Shown here: positions 1 through 10,910 of the stretch, piece after piece
Position numbering within the stretch: position 1 is the first letter of the stretch
Layout: the number at the start of each line of letters is the position of its first letter
Source: Maribacter arenosus
GTDB taxonomy: Bacteria > Bacteroidota > Bacteroidia > Flavobacteriales > Flavobacteriaceae
Direction: 5' to 3'
Assembly (NCBI RefSeq): GCF_014610845.1
Contig: NZ_JABTCG010000003.1
Location: 62,001 to 126,000, forward strand
Length of the DNA: 64,000 nt
Program-made: the position numbers and the translations under genes
The notes under the pieces: model-generated
The model's database searches: none
Told to the model about the DNA's origin: nothing
The model's input: only the letters and a program-made list of their open reading frames with translations

Positions 1-1103
1 CGTAATACTGAAGCAGCTACTGCCGCTTCATAGGCTTCTTGAGCTCCTGCTTGCCCAAGGCCCAATCTAGCCTCCGCTTCGATGAATTTCAATTCTGAAT
101 AGGTCATCAATTTAGCCGAAGCATCAAAAGCTGCAAGGTTTGGTCCAGGAAAGGAGGCATCACTATTTTGAGATCTAAGGGCACTTCCCGAATAATTACC
201 ATCGGCATCCTCTTCGGCATAAAAAGGCAATCTGGGATCGTCAGTGGCCAACAACAAGTCGATAAGATTGGCGCCCATTCTGATATCCGTTCGCTGCTCC
301 ATAAATTGGAATATAGGATTTTTATTCTGATCTTCAAAAGGAACTAGAAAATCATCGTCATTGGACGTAAACCCATTGGCAACGGCTGCTAAAGCCGCAG
401 AATAAGCCGCATTGCCATTACGTTTAGTTTGCTGAATGGCGTGTCGGGCCTTAATTGAGCTGGCCGCTTTTTTCCATTTGTCCAAATCCCCATCATAAAT
501 TACATCCCCAGATACATCAATAACGTTGTTGGTACTGTTTAAATTACCAATCGCCTGATCTAAAAGGGTATTGATCGATCCATAAAGGGATTCCTGTCCG
601 TCATAAACGGGGCTCAAGATATTTTCCCCACCTTTGAATGCTTCTGTAAAGGGCATATCGCCGAATAAATCGGTACCTATACCCAAAGAAGTTGCCAAAA
701 GTACCTGGGCAATACCGGCAAAATGCGGTGATTCCAGGCCTTCATCATCAGCTTTATCAATGATGATGGTACTGTTAATCATCATTTCAGTATACATGTT
801 CGTCCATAAATTGTTTACATCGGAAGAGACCAATTGGTACCTTCCTTCTGTAAAGGATTGACGATCGACACCTTCAAAAATCTGCATCCATATATTATTG
901 GTGCGAACCGAGTTATTACCGACTAGGTTGTATCCCATGGATTGTTGTATCCCAGGAAGTATTAAACCCATGGGCACATTTGCGGGTTTGTCCGGATCGA
1001 TGTTGATGTCCGAATCGGTCCACTTCTCGCAAGATATGGTGAAAACAAGTACTGACAATATTAGTGCCAGACCTTTATATGTTATATTTCTATTTTTTTT
1101 CAT
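1..1103 (-). CDS. SusD/RagB-like outer-membrane lipoprotein, partial (3' end outside window)
   Basis: The start codon is the ATG at 1101-1103 and the reading frame stays open to the left edge, so the C-terminus is missing. About 367 residues are visible. The N-terminus is a lipoprotein signal with lipobox VFTISC followed by EKWTDSDINIDPDKP, typical of the SusD-like_2 group. The middle carries helical, TPR-like SusD sequence, such as LDKWKKAASSIKARHAIQ and YSELKFIEAEARLGLG. SusD proteins sit on the cell surface as the lid over a SusC transporter and bind its glycan or other ligand. The start is 12 nt after the SusC stop, so the two genes form an operon. The substrate cannot be inferred. The family call is strong. 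Confidence 0.9.
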   Translation of the reverse strand, partial: MKKNRNITYKGLALILSVLVFTISCEKWTDSDINIDPDKPANVPMGLILPGIQQSMGYNLVGNNSVRTNNIWMQIFEGVDRQSFTEGRYQLVSSDVNNLWTNMYTEMMINSTIIIDKADDEGLESPHFAGIAQVLLATSLGIGTDLFGDMPFTEAFKGGENILSPVYDGQESLYGSINTLLDQAIGNLNSTNNVIDVSGDVIYDGDLDKWKKAASSIKARHAIQQTKRNGNAAYSAALAAVANGFTSNDDDFLVPFEDQNKNPIFQFMEQRTDIRMGANLIDLLLATDDPRLPFYAEEDADGNYSGSALRSQNSDASFPGPNLAAFDASAKLMTYSELKFIEAEARLGLGQAGAQEAYEAAVAASVL

Positions 1104-1115
1104 GATCTATTTTTT

Positions 1116-4100
1116 TTAAAATGTCAATTTAAGGCCTAAGGTATAGCTCCTAGTACCAGGACTATTGAAATAATCCATACCCTGGGCGTTGGTGGCACCT
1201 CCTAAGTTCGTCTCAGGATCGATACCTGAGTAAGGGGTATCTATCCAAAGGTTTCTACCTGAGAAGTATATTTGTCCTCCTTTTATCGTTTTTCCTTTTC
1301 CAATTTCTGGTAAATTATAAGCGAACGTCAAATCTCGTAGTCGTACCCAATCCGCAGGCTCCATGGCCGCGGAAGAAGGGCCACCTCCAAAGTTACTTCC
1401 TTGTCCTTGGAACCAATCTTGGTCCTGGACTACAGGAGTGACGTTTGGAACACCACTGGAAATAATTTCACCATCAGGACCAATATGTCCGTAAACGCCA
1501 TCCATTACCACCAAGTTCTCAGCGGGGGTAGTATCAAAATTGATGCTACCATCAGCATTGTAATACACTTCACGGTTGACAGTACGCTCAGACACACCGA
1601 AGAAATTCATGGCAAAAGCGGTACCATTGTACATTACGCCACCTTTCTTCACATCGATCAAGAAAGATAAGGATAGATTCTTATAAGTAAGGGTATTGGT
1701 CATGTTGGCGGTCCAATCCGGGTTAAAGTTCCCAATAGGCACCAAACCTTGAGCGGTATTGGTCATTGGATAACCGTCCCTATAACTATCCGTAGGATCA
1801 TCATTGATTAGAATGTTTCCACTGGCATCCCTATACCAATCTTCCCCAAAGATACTTCGGTATTCCTCCCCTACAACGGCCCGAACCTGGGGCGTGGTAA
1901 ATCCACCAAGGAAAATGTTGTCAACACCCTCTGCCAACTCGGTTACGATATTGGTAAATTGGGTGAAATTCGCAAGAAATTCCCAAGAGAAGTTCTCTGT
2001 TTTTATGGGACTTGCATTTAAGCTTATCTCAATACCTTTAGATTCCATAGAGGCCGCATTCAAGAACACGGAGTTAAACCCGGAAGATGCCGCAATAGGA
2101 ACTGGCATTAACAGGTCGGTATTGGTGTTGTTGAAATAGGTAAAATCAATACCCAACCTACTTTTGAAAAAGCGAAGATCAGCACCAACCTCCCACGTAT
2201 CTTGGGTCTCGTGTTTCAAATCTGAATTTCCTAAATCATCATCAACAAAAAATCCAGTTTGGCCTTGATATGGGAATTGATAGGCTATATTATCATTGTT
2301 GCCAGTCCATCCATCAGCCCCGTTGGCTGCTTCAAAATAGTTGCTTGTGCTGTATACTGGCGCAATGTTTGCCGTACGTGCGGCAGAGGCCCTTAATTTA
2401 CCAAAACTAAAGAAGTCGCTCTTTAACCCTTCGATCTCAGAAAAGACAAACCCCAAACTAGCAGATGGATAAAAAGCTGATTTGTTCTGTTGTGGCATAG
2501 TCGTTGCCCAGTCATTTCTTCCTGTAACGCCTAAGAAGATCATATCATCAAAAGATAATTGAAGGTCAGCAAAAACAGCGGAAGTCCTTAAATTTGCCGT
2601 TCCGGTTTGGGTGGTATTGGCACTTGAGTTGTTCAACTGATAATAATCAGGGATTTCCAAACCACTGGCATCACCGAATAAAGCTTTGTTGTAATCCGAA
2701 AAGAAGTTATTCCCCAAGGTGAGGCTCATATTCAGTTTGTTCGAAATGTCCTTTCTATAGGTTAACAACAAATCAGAATTAAATATACTTTGAAATTCCA
2801 TCTGTTCCTTTAAATACCCTGCAGGGAGATTATTAGACCCTATTTTGAATTGATCGGTAAACTTGGTACTGTACCAATCGATACCGGTATTATAATTCAA
2901 ACTCAATTCATCGGTGAACTGCACACTTAGGTTGATATTGCCCGTAAAACGGTTTACATCTTCTTTATACGCAATATTGTTCGCTACCCAATATGGGTTA
3001 TCGTACCCGCCACCGTTTCTATAGTTACGTTGCGTACCATCGGGAAATTCATACCCGGCGCTGTTATCAAAGGTAGTGGCTGTTCTTAAAAGCCCCAACA
3101 TGATCCCAGATGTGTTGGATCCTTTTTGGATCTGTACGGCCCTAGAATTCGTGTAGGCCATATTTGCCCCAAAAGTGATTGCGTCAGAAATTTTGGTGGA
3201 TGCGTTCAAACGCAATGTGGTTCTTCCATATTGGTTGTTAGGTATAACACCCGTCTGCTCCAAATTGGATAGGGAAAAGAAATAGTCCCCTTGTTCAGAA
3301 CCATTACTGATGCTGAAACGGTTGTTCAATTGGTATCCATTTTGGAAAAATTCGTACGGATCGTAGTACCTCGCTGGGTTCCCGTTTCCTGTTCCCTTAG
3401 GAACCAATCTACCATTGGGGTCCCATTGGTAGCTAGTATCACCATCATATTCCAAACTGGAGATTTCAGGTCCCCATGACCTTCTATCACCACTTATCCA
3501 CGTTGAATTATTTCCTTGGGCATATTTCTTTTGCCGTGCTGGAGTTTGCGATATCTGATCAACACCTATAGAGGTGTGGAACTCGATTTTTCGTTGTGTC
3601 AAGTTCTTACCGGATTTTGTGGTGATGATAATCGCACCGTTTGCGGCACGTACCCCATAAAGTGCTGTTGCAGCACCCCCTTTTAATACGGATAGGGTAG
3701 CAATGTCGTCAGGGTTGATATCAATACTCCTGTTCGAAGTATTCACCCCACCGGTTCCACTGTCCCCACCACCTGTATCAATGGGCTGGCCATTGACCAC
3801 AAACAAAGGTTGGTTGTTTCCGGTGATAGAGGCTGAACCCCTAATGGTAATATAAGGTAGAAGCACCGGCTTCACCCGAAGCATTTACAATCTGCACACC
3901 CGATGTCGCACCGTTCAATGAATTCACAAGGTCGGCATTTGGTTTTACACTGATCGCTTCCGCTTCCACACTCTGCACGTTATAACCAAGACCTTTTTCA
4001 CTCCTGGTTATACCTACTGCTGTAACGACAACTTCGTCAAGAGCCTGGGCATCTTCTTCCATTTGTACATTGATACTGTTGTCGGCTCCAATCGTTCGAC

Positions 4101-4344
4101 GGACCTCCTTTTGACCAATGTAGGTAAACATTAGGGTCTGACCTTCTGATGCTTTGATAGAGTAATTCCCATCAAAATCGGTCTGAGTACCATTAGTTGT
4201 ACCTACTACAACGATATTCACTCCAGGAAGGGGTAGACCACTTTGGTCCGTAACCATACCGGATATCGTTTTCTCTTGTGCAAACGTAATGTGCACAACA
4301 AACGCCAATAATAGCGTCAGGATTCCACTTAAATTTGTTCTCAT
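1116..4344 (-). pseudogene. SusC/RagA-family TonB-dependent outer-membrane transporter, split by a frameshift
   Basis: Two reading frames together make one SusC protein of about 1075 residues. The N-terminal part (start ATG at 4342-4344) has a signal peptide ending near ITFAQ, a carboxypeptidase-like regulatory domain (ISGMVTDQSGLPLPGVNI) and a TonB box-like stretch (LDEVVVTAVG). It ends prematurely at 3841. The second frame resumes with YITIRGSASITGNNQPLFVV, the SusC plug signature, and runs through the beta-barrel to a terminal phenylalanine at 1116. Removing one A from the AA at 3854-3855 (plus strand) restores GEAGAST-YITIRGS. It is either a real disabling mutation or an assembly error; the rest of the barrel is intact, which suggests a recent event or an error. 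The gene is first in an operon with the SusD gene. Confidence 0.88.
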
Positions 4345-4674
4345 TTTTAAATTATTTGAATTAGCTAAGCGCAAAAATCACAATTTAGCGTTAATAATCC
4401 AAGTTTATTTTAATAAAACTTTAAGAGTTCATTTGAATAATACAACTTTCTTGATTCTTTTTGTGGTAAATTATGGATAATGCAATGGAATTGGCTATTA
4501 ATGAAAAATTGGCAACAAACACCTTATTTGGGAAACGAAAACGAAATAAAATTGGATATAATGGTATATTTTTAATCATTCTTCAATTTAAGCATTACAA
4601 TAATGGGTATTGGGAGCGATTTGTGGTTGTTTTTTAGGTGTGTGTAAAAAAAGTTTAAAATTAATCTTTAGGGA
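4345..4674. other. Divergent intergenic region, SusC / rpsL
   Basis: This AT-rich stretch separates the minus-strand SusC gene from the plus-strand ribosomal operon. No convincing open frame or RNA gene was seen. A weak -7-like box for SusC, TAAACTTG on the minus strand (4400-4407), has one mismatch to TAnnTTTG. The rpsL promoter lies just to the right. Confidence 0.5.
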
Positions 4675-4705
4675 TTTGAATTATAATGAAATATTGCTAC
4701 ATTTG
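4675..4705 (+). promoter_or_regulatory. Bacteroidota sigma-A promoter for the ribosomal operon
   Basis: A TTTG at 4675-4678 (-33 element) and TACATTTG at 4698-4705 (matching the -7 consensus TAnnTTTG) are separated by 19 nt, the usual spacing in this phylum. Transcription would begin near 4711, giving rpsL a leader of about 40 nt. This is the best promoter match found in the window and fits the strong expression expected here. Confidence 0.75.
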
Positions 4706-4751
4706 CCAGCCCTTAAACAAGGGGTACAATTTTTATACATTAATATATAGT

Positions 4752-5126
4752 ATGCCAACAATTTCACAATTAGTACGAAAAGGAAGGGCCACGATTACCA
4801 AGAAGAGTAAATCGGCTGCTTTGGATTCGTGTCCTCAAAGGAGGGGTGTATGTACAAGGGTATATACAACAACTCCCAAGAAACCAAACTCAGCCATGCG
4901 TAAAGTGGCCAGGGTGAGGTTGACCAATGGAAAGGAAGTGAATGCCTATATTCCAGGAGAGGGACACAATTTACAAGAGCACTCGATAGTATTGGTAAGG
5001 GGCGGAAGAGTAAAGGATTTGCCAGGAGTTAGATATCATATTGTCAGAGGGGCTTTGGATACTGCCGGTGTTGCAGGCCGAACCCAACGTAGATCGAAAT
5101 ATGGAGCAAAACGACCTAAGAAGTAA
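4752..5126 (+). CDS. rpsL: 30S ribosomal protein S12
   Basis: 124 residues, the usual length. S12 sits at the decoding centre of the 30S subunit and controls tRNA selection accuracy. The hallmark [11 protein letters not shown] (residues 41-51) and [10 protein letters not shown] (87-96) are intact. Lysines 43 and 88 correspond to the E. coli K42/K87 positions, so the streptomycin-sensitive form is expected. A longer in-frame start exists 22 codons upstream at 4686, but it lies upstream of the predicted -7 box. The ATG at 4752 gives the canonical [12 protein letters not shown]. First gene of the str block, followed by rpsG after 25 nt. Confidence 0.98.
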   Translation: MPTISQLVRKGRATITKKSKSAALDSCPQRRGVCTRVYTTTPKKPNSAMRKVARVRLTNGKEVNAYIPGEGHNLQEHSIVLVRGGRVKDLPGVRYHIVRGALDTAGVAGRTQRRSKYGAKRPKK

Positions 5127-5151
5127 TCAAAACTTTTTTTAAAAGACAGTA

Positions 5152-5628
5152 ATGAGAAAAAGACAGGCAAAAAAAAGACCACTTTTACCGGATCCTAGGT
5201 TTAACGACCAGTTGGTGACCCGTTTTGTGAACATGATGATGTGGGATGGTAAGAAATCAGTGGCATTCAGTGTATTCTATGATGCTATAGATATTGTAGA
5301 GGAAAAGAAAACGGATGAGGAAAAAACGGCATTGGAGTTGTGGAAAGATGCGCTTTCCAATGTTATGCCCCATGTTGAGGTAAGAAGTAGAAGGGTTGGT
5401 GGAGCCACCTTTCAAATCCCGATGCAGATTCGACCCGATAGAAAGATATCCACAGCGATGAAATGGCTTATCAGTTTTGCGCGCAAGCGAAATGAAAAGG
5501 GGATGGCCCAGAAATTGGCCGGTGAGATATTAGCGGCTTCAAAAGAAGAAGGTGCTGCCGTTAAGCGAAGAGTGGATACCCACAAAATGGCGGAGGCAAA
5601 CAAAGCATTTTCCCACTTTAGATTTTAA
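5152..5628 (+). CDS. rpsG: 30S ribosomal protein S7
   Basis: 158 residues. S7 nucleates assembly of the 30S head by binding the 3' major domain of 16S rRNA and contacts E-site tRNA. Conserved features visible are the basic N-terminus [19 protein letters not shown], the loop [16 protein letters not shown] and the C-terminal [17 protein letters not shown]. It lies between rpsL and fusA, the classic str operon order, with 6 nt to fusA, so co-translation is likely. Confidence 0.98.
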   Translation: MRKRQAKKRPLLPDPRFNDQLVTRFVNMMMWDGKKSVAFSVFYDAIDIVEEKKTDEEKTALELWKDALSNVMPHVEVRSRRVGGATFQIPMQIRPDRKISTAMKWLISFARKRNEKGMAQKLAGEILAASKEEGAAVKRRVDTHKMAEANKAFSHFRF

Positions 5629-5634
5629 TCAGAA

Positions 5635-7767
5635 ATGGCAAGAGATTTAAAATATACTAGAAATATAGGTATAGCAGCACATATTGATGCTGGAAAAACG
5701 ACGACGACCGAACGTATATTGTTTTATACTGGGGTCAGTCATAAAATAGGCGAGGTTCACGATGGTGCCGCCACAATGGATTGGATGGAGCAGGAGCAAG
5801 AGCGTGGAATTACCATTACTTCCGCCGCTACTACTTGTACATGGAGGTTTCCAATGAAAAATGGGCAGGTTATTGACGAGACCATGCCATACCATTTCAA
5901 TATTATCGATACCCCTGGGCACGTAGATTTTACCGTTGAGGTAAACCGGTCATTGCGGGTTTTAGATGGTTTGGTGTTCTTGTTTAGTGCGGTTGATGGC
6001 GTAGAGCCACAATCAGAGACGAACTGGAGACTTGCTGATAACTATAAGGTACCGCGAATAGGTTTCGTAAATAAGATGGATCGCCAAGGAGCGAACTTTC
6101 TGATGGTTTGCAAGCAGGTTAAGGAAATGTTGGGTTCCAATGCGGTTCCTATCGTTTTGCCTATTGGTGATGAGGCCGATTTTAAAGGTATCGTTGATTT
6201 GGCAAAAAACAGGGCAATTGTATGGCATGAAGAAGGTTTCGGTGCCACTTTTGACGTTATTGACATTCCTGAAGAAATGAAAGCCGAAGTAAGGGAGTAT
6301 AGAGCTGCTTTAATTGAGGCTGTTGCTGAGTATGATGAGCAGTTGATGGAAAAATTCTTTGAAGATGAAGATTCCATTACCGAAGACGAAGTGCACGCTG
6401 CCCTAAGGGCTGCGGTTATGGATAGGGCTATCATTCCTATGATTTGCGGTTCTTCCTTTAAGAATAAAGGGGTACAGTTTTTATTGGATGCGGTATGTAG
6501 ATATTTACCTTCCCCTATAGATAAGGATGCGATTGTTGGTATTGATCCCGATACAGGTGAGAAGATCAGCAGAAAACCAGATGTTAAGGAGCCTTTTGCT
6601 GCCTTGGCATTTAAGATTGCTACCGATCCTTTTGTAGGTCGCTTGGCATTCTTTAGGACCTATTCGGGTCGTTTGGATGCCGGTTCTTATATTTTGAACA
6701 ATCGTTCAGGTAAAAAAGAACGTATCTCACGGATCTATCAAATGCACTCGAACAAGCAAAACGCTATCGATTATATAGAAGCTGGTGATATTGGAGCTGC
6801 TGTAGGATTTAAGGATATTAAGACCGGGGATACGATGTCGGCTGAAAAGCATCCGATCATTTTGGAAAGTATGAACTTTCCAGATCCAGTAATCGGTATT
6901 GCTGTAGAGCCTAAGACCAAGGTCGATGTTGATAAGTTGGGTATGGCTTTGGCTAAATTAGCGGAAGAGGATCCTACATTCCAAGTAAAAACAGATGAAG
7001 CCTCAGGCCAGACCATTATTTCCGGTATGGGTGAGCTACACTTAGATATTATCGTTGACCGATTAAGAAGGGAATTCAAGGTTGAGGTGAATCAAGGTCA
7101 ACCACAAGTAGAGTACAAGGAATCCCTGACCAAAACGGCCAGCCATAGGGAAGTTTATAAGAAACAATCCGGTGGTCGTGGTAAATTCGGTGATATTGTA
7201 TTTGAAATGGGTCCTGCGGATGCGGATTTCGAAGGAACAGGATTGCAATTTGTCGATGAAATAAAAGGAGGTAGAATTCCAAAAGAATTTATTCCATCGG
7301 TAGAAAAGGGCTTTAAGGCAGCAATGCTGAACGGACCTTTGGCCGGTTATGAAATGGATACCATGAAAGTGGTATTGAAAGATGGGTCTTTCCACCCTGT
7401 GGATTCAGATGCGCTTTCATTCGAATTGGCTGCAAAAATGGGATATAAAGCCGCAGGTAAAGCTGCTGGTGCCGTAATTATGGAGCCTATTATGAAGTTG
7501 GAAGTAATTACGCCAGAAGAAAATATGGGTGATATTGTTGGTGATTTGAACCGAAGAAGAGGTACGATCAGTGACATGAGCGATAGGGCAGGTGCCAAAG
7601 TGGTTAAAGGTACCGTTCCATTATCTGAAATGTTCGGGTATGTTACCTCATTAAGAACATTGTCTTCAGGTAGGGCTACATCGACAATGGAATTCTCGCA
7701 TTATGCCGAGACACCATCGAACATTGCAGAAGAAGTTATTAAGGCCGCTAAAGGGGTAACCGCTTAA
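5635..7767 (+). CDS. fusA: Elongation factor G
   Basis: 710 residues. This is the translational GTPase that drives ribosomal translocation and, with RRF, ribosome recycling. The G domain is complete: AHIDAGKT (15-22, P-loop), RGITI (57-61, switch region), DTPGH (92-96) and NKMD (146-149). Domains II to V follow, with the domain IV segment [17 protein letters not shown] and domain [13 protein letters not shown]. No tuf gene follows; rpsJ comes 10 nt downstream, the usual Bacteroidota arrangement. A second fusA paralog elsewhere cannot be excluded. Confidence 0.98.
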   Translation: MARDLKYTRNIGIAAHIDAGKTTTTERILFYTGVSHKIGEVHDGAATMDWMEQEQERGITITSAATTCTWRFPMKNGQVIDETMPYHFNIIDTPGHVDFTVEVNRSLRVLDGLVFLFSAVDGVEPQSETNWRLADNYKVPRIGFVNKMDRQGANFLMVCKQVKEMLGSNAVPIVLPIGDEADFKGIVDLAKNRAIVWHEEGFGATFDVIDIPEEMKAEVREYRAALIEAVAEYDEQLMEKFFEDEDSITEDEVHAALRAAVMDRAIIPMICGSSFKNKGVQFLLDAVCRYLPSPIDKDAIVGIDPDTGEKISRKPDVKEPFAALAFKIATDPFVGRLAFFRTYSGRLDAGSYILNNRSGKKERISRIYQMHSNKQNAIDYIEAGDIGAAVGFKDIKTGDTMSAEKHPIILESMNFPDPVIGIAVEPKTKVDVDKLGMALAKLAEEDPTFQVKTDEASGQTIISGMGELHLDIIVDRLRREFKVEVNQGQPQVEYKESLTKTASHREVYKKQSGGRGKFGDIVFEMGPADADFEGTGLQFVDEIKGGRIPKEFIPSVEKGFKAAMLNGPLAGYEMDTMKVVLKDGSFHPVDSDALSFELAAKMGYKAAGKAAGAVIMEPIMKLEVITPEENMGDIVGDLNRRRGTISDMSDRAGAKVVKGTVPLSEMFGYVTSLRTLSSGRATSTMEFSHYAETPSNIAEEVIKAAKGVTA

Positions 7768-7777
7768 ATTTTAGAAG

Positions 7778-8083
7778 ATGAGTCAGAAAATCAGAATAAA
7801 ACTAAAATCTTACGATCACAATTTAGTGGACAAGTCCGCGGAGAAAATCGTAAAAACGGTGAAGACTACTGGTGCTGTGGTTACAGGACCAATTCCATTG
7901 CCAACACATAAGAAAATATTCACCGTGTTGCGTTCGCCCCACGTGAACAAAAAATCGCGGGAACAATTTCAGTTGAGCTCTTACAAACGTTTGTTGGATA
8001 TTTATAGTTCATCATCCAAGACGATCGATGCCCTAATGAAGTTAGAACTTCCCAGTGGTGTTGAGGTAGAGATCAAGGTATAA
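7778..8083 (+). CDS. rpsJ: 30S ribosomal protein S10
   Basis: 101 residues. S10 is a 30S head protein and, as NusE, also a transcription antitermination factor. The conserved loop [21 protein letters not shown] is intact up to residue substitutions normal for the phylum, and the C-terminus ends in [11 protein letters not shown]. It opens the S10 block. Unlike most junctions here, it is followed by a long 149-nt gap before rplC that carries inverted repeats (8082-8177). Confidence 0.98.
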   Translation: MSQKIRIKLKSYDHNLVDKSAEKIVKTVKTTGAVVTGPIPLPTHKKIFTVLRSPHVNKKSREQFQLSSYKRLLDIYSSSSKTIDALMKLELPSGVEVEIKV

Positions 8084-8177
8084 TTCAACCGTCATTCTTT
8101 ATATAGGAATGACACGAACATGTCCTGAGCTGCGTGCAAGGGAAAAACGGTAACAAAAATTAATTCAGGGTTGAATT
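8082..8177 (+). repeat. Nested inverted repeats in the rpsJ-rplC gap
   Basis: An outer 9-bp perfect inverted repeat, AATTCAACC (8082-8090) and GGTTGAATT (8169-8177), encloses an inner 7-bp hairpin, GTCATTC (8091-8097) and GAATGAC (8107-8113), with a 9-nt loop. The left outer arm begins at the rpsJ stop codon. It may be an intergenic palindromic element or a structured mRNA segment regulating the downstream S10 genes. It has no U-run, so it is not a simple terminator. Confidence 0.5.
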
Positions 8178-8232
8178 GTTTTTGACTCTGTTTTTTTTTA
8201 ACAAAGAATAGTAATAAATAAATAATAGTTAT

Positions 8233-8856
8233 ATGTCTGGGTTATTAGGAAAAAAAGTAGGTATGACCAGCATCTTTGATGAGAATGGGAAAAATGTTCC
8301 CTGTACTGTCATAGAAGCAGGACCATGCGTAGTTACCCAAGTCAGAACCGAAGAGGTAGACGGGTACAATGCCCTTCAGCTTGGTTTCGATGACAAGGCA
8401 GAAAAACGTGCTAACAAGGCCGAAGTAGGCCACTTTAAAAAAGCAGGTGCTTCTCCCAAGAAAAAAGTCATGGAATTCCAAGGATTTGAAGGAGATTACA
8501 AATTAGGGGACACTGTAGGTGTTGATGTATTTGTAGAAGGTGAATTTGTTGATGTTATTGGAACATCAAAAGGAAAAGGATTTCAGGGAGTTGTAAAACG
8601 TCATGGTTTCCGTGGTGTAGGCCAGTCAACGCACGGTCAACATAACCGATTGCGTGCCCCGGGTTCTATCGGTGCGGGATCAGATCCGTCAAGAGTATTC
8701 AAAGGAATGCGGATGGCAGGTAGAATGGGAGGTGATAGGGTAACCGTTCAAAACCTTAAAGTTTTAAAAGTAGTTCCAGAAAAAAATCTTTTAGTGGTAA
8801 AAGGTTGTGTTCCTGGGCATAAGAATGCTTATGTAACCATTAAAAGGTGGCAGTAA
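8233..8856 (+). CDS. rplC: 50S ribosomal protein L3
   Basis: 207 residues. L3 binds domain VI of 23S rRNA early in 50S assembly and reaches towards the peptidyl transferase centre. The central signature [19 protein letters not shown] and the loop [20 protein letters not shown] are complete; the glutamine in the latter is the usual methylation site. The stop overlaps the rplD start in TAATG, so the two are translationally coupled. Confidence 0.98.
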   Translation: MSGLLGKKVGMTSIFDENGKNVPCTVIEAGPCVVTQVRTEEVDGYNALQLGFDDKAEKRANKAEVGHFKKAGASPKKKVMEFQGFEGDYKLGDTVGVDVFVEGEFVDVIGTSKGKGFQGVVKRHGFRGVGQSTHGQHNRLRAPGSIGAGSDPSRVFKGMRMAGRMGGDRVTVQNLKVLKVVPEKNLLVVKGCVPGHKNAYVTIKRWQ

Positions 8857-9485
8857 TGAAAGTAGCAGTTTTAGATATTAAAGGAAAAGAAACAGGTAGA
8901 AAGGTTGACCTCTCTGATGCTGTTTTCGGAATAGAGCCAAATAACCATGCGGTGTATTTAGATGTGAAGCAGTATTTGGCACATCAAAGACAAGGCACAC
9001 ATAAGGCCAAGGAACGAGCTGAGATTGCTGGTAGTACCAGAAAGATCAAAAAGCAAAAAGGTACCGGTACTGCAAGGGCAGGGAGTATAAAGTCGCCTAT
9101 ATTTAGAGGCGGTGGACGTATTTTTGGACCAAGACCTAAGGATTATAGCCAAAAACTGAACAAAAACGTAAAACGTTTGGCGAGAAAATCGGCGTTGAGT
9201 ATCAAGACAAAAGAGAAGGCCGTTATGGTCGTTGAGGACTTTAGTTTTGAGACACCGAAAACCAAAGATTTCGTACAGGTTTTAAAGGCATTGGGACTCG
9301 AAAACAAAAAATCTTTATTTGTGTTGGGCGATTCAAATAATGGTGTATATTTGTCTTCGCGTAATTTGGAGCTTTCTGAGATTATAACTAATTCAGAATT
9401 AAGTACTTACAAAATATTAAACGCAAATAATATTGTGTTCTTGGAAGGTTCTTTGGAAGGAATTGAATCGAACTTAAATAAATAG
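8856..9485 (+). CDS. rplD: 50S ribosomal protein L4
   Basis: 209 residues from the ATG at 8856, which overlaps the rplC stop by one base. A start 3 codons upstream is possible, but [15 protein letters not shown] is the family N-terminus. L4 has a globular domain and an extended loop that lines the peptide exit tunnel; the loop sequence KQKGTGTARAGS followed by FRGGGRIFGPRP is present. In gamma-proteobacteria L4 autoregulates the S10 operon; whether it does so here is unknown. Confidence 0.98.
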   Translation: MKVAVLDIKGKETGRKVDLSDAVFGIEPNNHAVYLDVKQYLAHQRQGTHKAKERAEIAGSTRKIKKQKGTGTARAGSIKSPIFRGGGRIFGPRPKDYSQKLNKNVKRLARKSALSIKTKEKAVMVVEDFSFETPKTKDFVQVLKALGLENKKSLFVLGDSNNGVYLSSRNLELSEIITNSELSTYKILNANNIVFLEGSLEGIESNLNK

Positions 9486-9491
9486 GAAACC

Positions 9492-9782
9492 ATGAGTGTG
9501 TTGATAAAGCCGATTATAACGGAAAAAATGACTGCGGATAGCGAGTTGCATAATCGTTATGGTTTCATTGTGGATCCCAAGGCGAACAAAATTCAAATCA
9601 AGGAAGCTGTAGAGGCTGCGTATGGTGTTTCGGTGAATAAGGTAAGAACCATGAATTATGGTCCGACCAGAAAGTCAAGATATACCAAAACCGGAATTCA
9701 ACATGGGAAGACAAACGCCATTAAAAAGGCGATTATCGATGTTGCGGAAGGTGACATAATTGATTTTTACAGTAATCTATAA
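9492..9782 (+). CDS. rplW: 50S ribosomal protein L23
   Basis: 96 residues. L23 lies at the exit of the nascent-chain tunnel and is the docking site for trigger factor and the signal recognition particle. The family pattern IIKPIITEKMT near the start, followed by YGFIVDPKANKIQIKEAVE and VNKVRTMNY, is clear. Spacing is 6 nt from rplD and 9 nt to rplB. Confidence 0.97.
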   Translation: MSVLIKPIITEKMTADSELHNRYGFIVDPKANKIQIKEAVEAAYGVSVNKVRTMNYGPTRKSRYTKTGIQHGKTNAIKKAIIDVAEGDIIDFYSNL

Positions 9783-9791
9783 AGACAAAAA

Positions 9792-10616
9792 ATGTCAGTT
9801 AGAAAATTAAAACCAATCACTCCAGGACAGCGTTTTAGAGTAGTAAACGGATTTGACGCCATTACTGCTGATAAGCCGGAGAAAAGCTTGCTTGCTCCGT
9901 TAAAAAAGTCGGGAGGTAGAAACAGTCAAGGAAAAATGACCATACGCCATAGAGGTGGAGGTCATAAAAGGAGGTATCGTTTAATTGATTTTAAAAGAGA
10001 TAAGCAAGGTGTTGCTGCTACGGTAAAATCAATTCAGTATGATCCCAATAGAACGGCTTTCATAGCATTATTGGAATATGCAGATGGGGAAAAGCGATAT
10101 ATAATCGCACAAAATGGTTTACAGGTTGGGCAAACAGTGTCTTCTGGCGAAAATGCCGCACCTGAAATCGGAAATGCATTGCCATTGAACAGTATTCCGT
10201 TAGGTACGATCATTTCTTGTATAGAATTGCGGCCTGGACAAGGTGCGGTGATGGCAAGAAGTGCTGGTACATTTGCACAGTTGATGGCAAAAGAGGGTAA
10301 GTTCGTTACCGTGAAATTGCCATCAGGTGAGACAAGGCTCATTTTAGCGGATTGTTTAGCGACCGTTGGGGCCGTATCCAATTCGGATCACCAATTATTG
10401 GTGTCCGGTAAGGCGGGTAGAAGTAGATGGTTAGGAAGAAGGCCTAGAACTAGACCGGTAGCCATGAACCCAGTGGATCATCCGATGGGTGGTGGTGAAG
10501 GTAGGGCTTCGGGAGGTCATCCAAGATCTAGAAACGGAATTCCTGCAAAAGGCTTTAGAACGCGTTCTAAATCCAAGAGTACAAATAGATATATATTAGA
10601 ACGTAGAAAGAAATAA
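9792..10616 (+). CDS. rplB: 50S ribosomal protein L2
   Basis: 274 residues. L2 is a primary rRNA-binding protein required for subunit association and peptidyl transferase activity. The N-terminal basic segment [20 protein letters not shown], the OB and SH3-like barrels, and the conserved C-terminal [19 protein letters not shown] with its catalytically important histidine are all present. Standard S10 position between rplW and rpsS. Confidence 0.98.
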   Translation: MSVRKLKPITPGQRFRVVNGFDAITADKPEKSLLAPLKKSGGRNSQGKMTIRHRGGGHKRRYRLIDFKRDKQGVAATVKSIQYDPNRTAFIALLEYADGEKRYIIAQNGLQVGQTVSSGENAAPEIGNALPLNSIPLGTIISCIELRPGQGAVMARSAGTFAQLMAKEGKFVTVKLPSGETRLILADCLATVGAVSNSDHQLLVSGKAGRSRWLGRRPRTRPVAMNPVDHPMGGGEGRASGGHPRSRNGIPAKGFRTRSKSKSTNRYILERRKK

Positions 10617-10628
10617 AAAGAAAAATAA

Positions 10629-10907
10629 ATGGCACGTTCATTAAAAAAAGGACCATACGTTCATTATAGCTTGGATAAGAAAATCCAACAAAGTGTAACT
10701 TCTGGCAAGAAAAGCGTTATCAAGACTTGGTCAAGGGCCTCAATGATAACACCTGATTTTGTTGGGTTGACGATCGCGGTACACAATGGTAGACAGTTTG
10801 TACCCGTGTATATCACAGAGAATATGGTAGGTCACAAATTAGGTGAGTTTTCTCCAACAAGATCATTTAGGGGTCATGCAGGAGCTAAGAATAAAGGAAA
10901 AAAGTAA
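10629..10907 (+). CDS. rpsS: 30S ribosomal protein S19
   Basis: 92 residues. S19 pairs with S13 in the 30S head and contacts the A-site tRNA and the subunit bridge. [33 protein letters not shown] and [15 protein letters not shown] are diagnostic. Three nucleotides separate it from rplV. Confidence 0.98.
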   Translation: MARSLKKGPYVHYSLDKKIQQSVTSGKKSVIKTWSRASMITPDFVGLTIAVHNGRQFVPVYITENMVGHKLGEFSPTRSFRGHAGAKNKGKK

Positions 10908-10910
10908 GCT

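Noticed and set aside
3841-3884. Programmed -1 frameshift in SusC
   Set aside because: No slippery heptamer or downstream hairpin is seen at the shift, and other SusC genes need no frameshift.
4686-4751. Longer rpsL start at 4686
   Set aside because: It lies before the predicted -7 box and adds residues absent from S12 proteins; MPTISQ is the family start.
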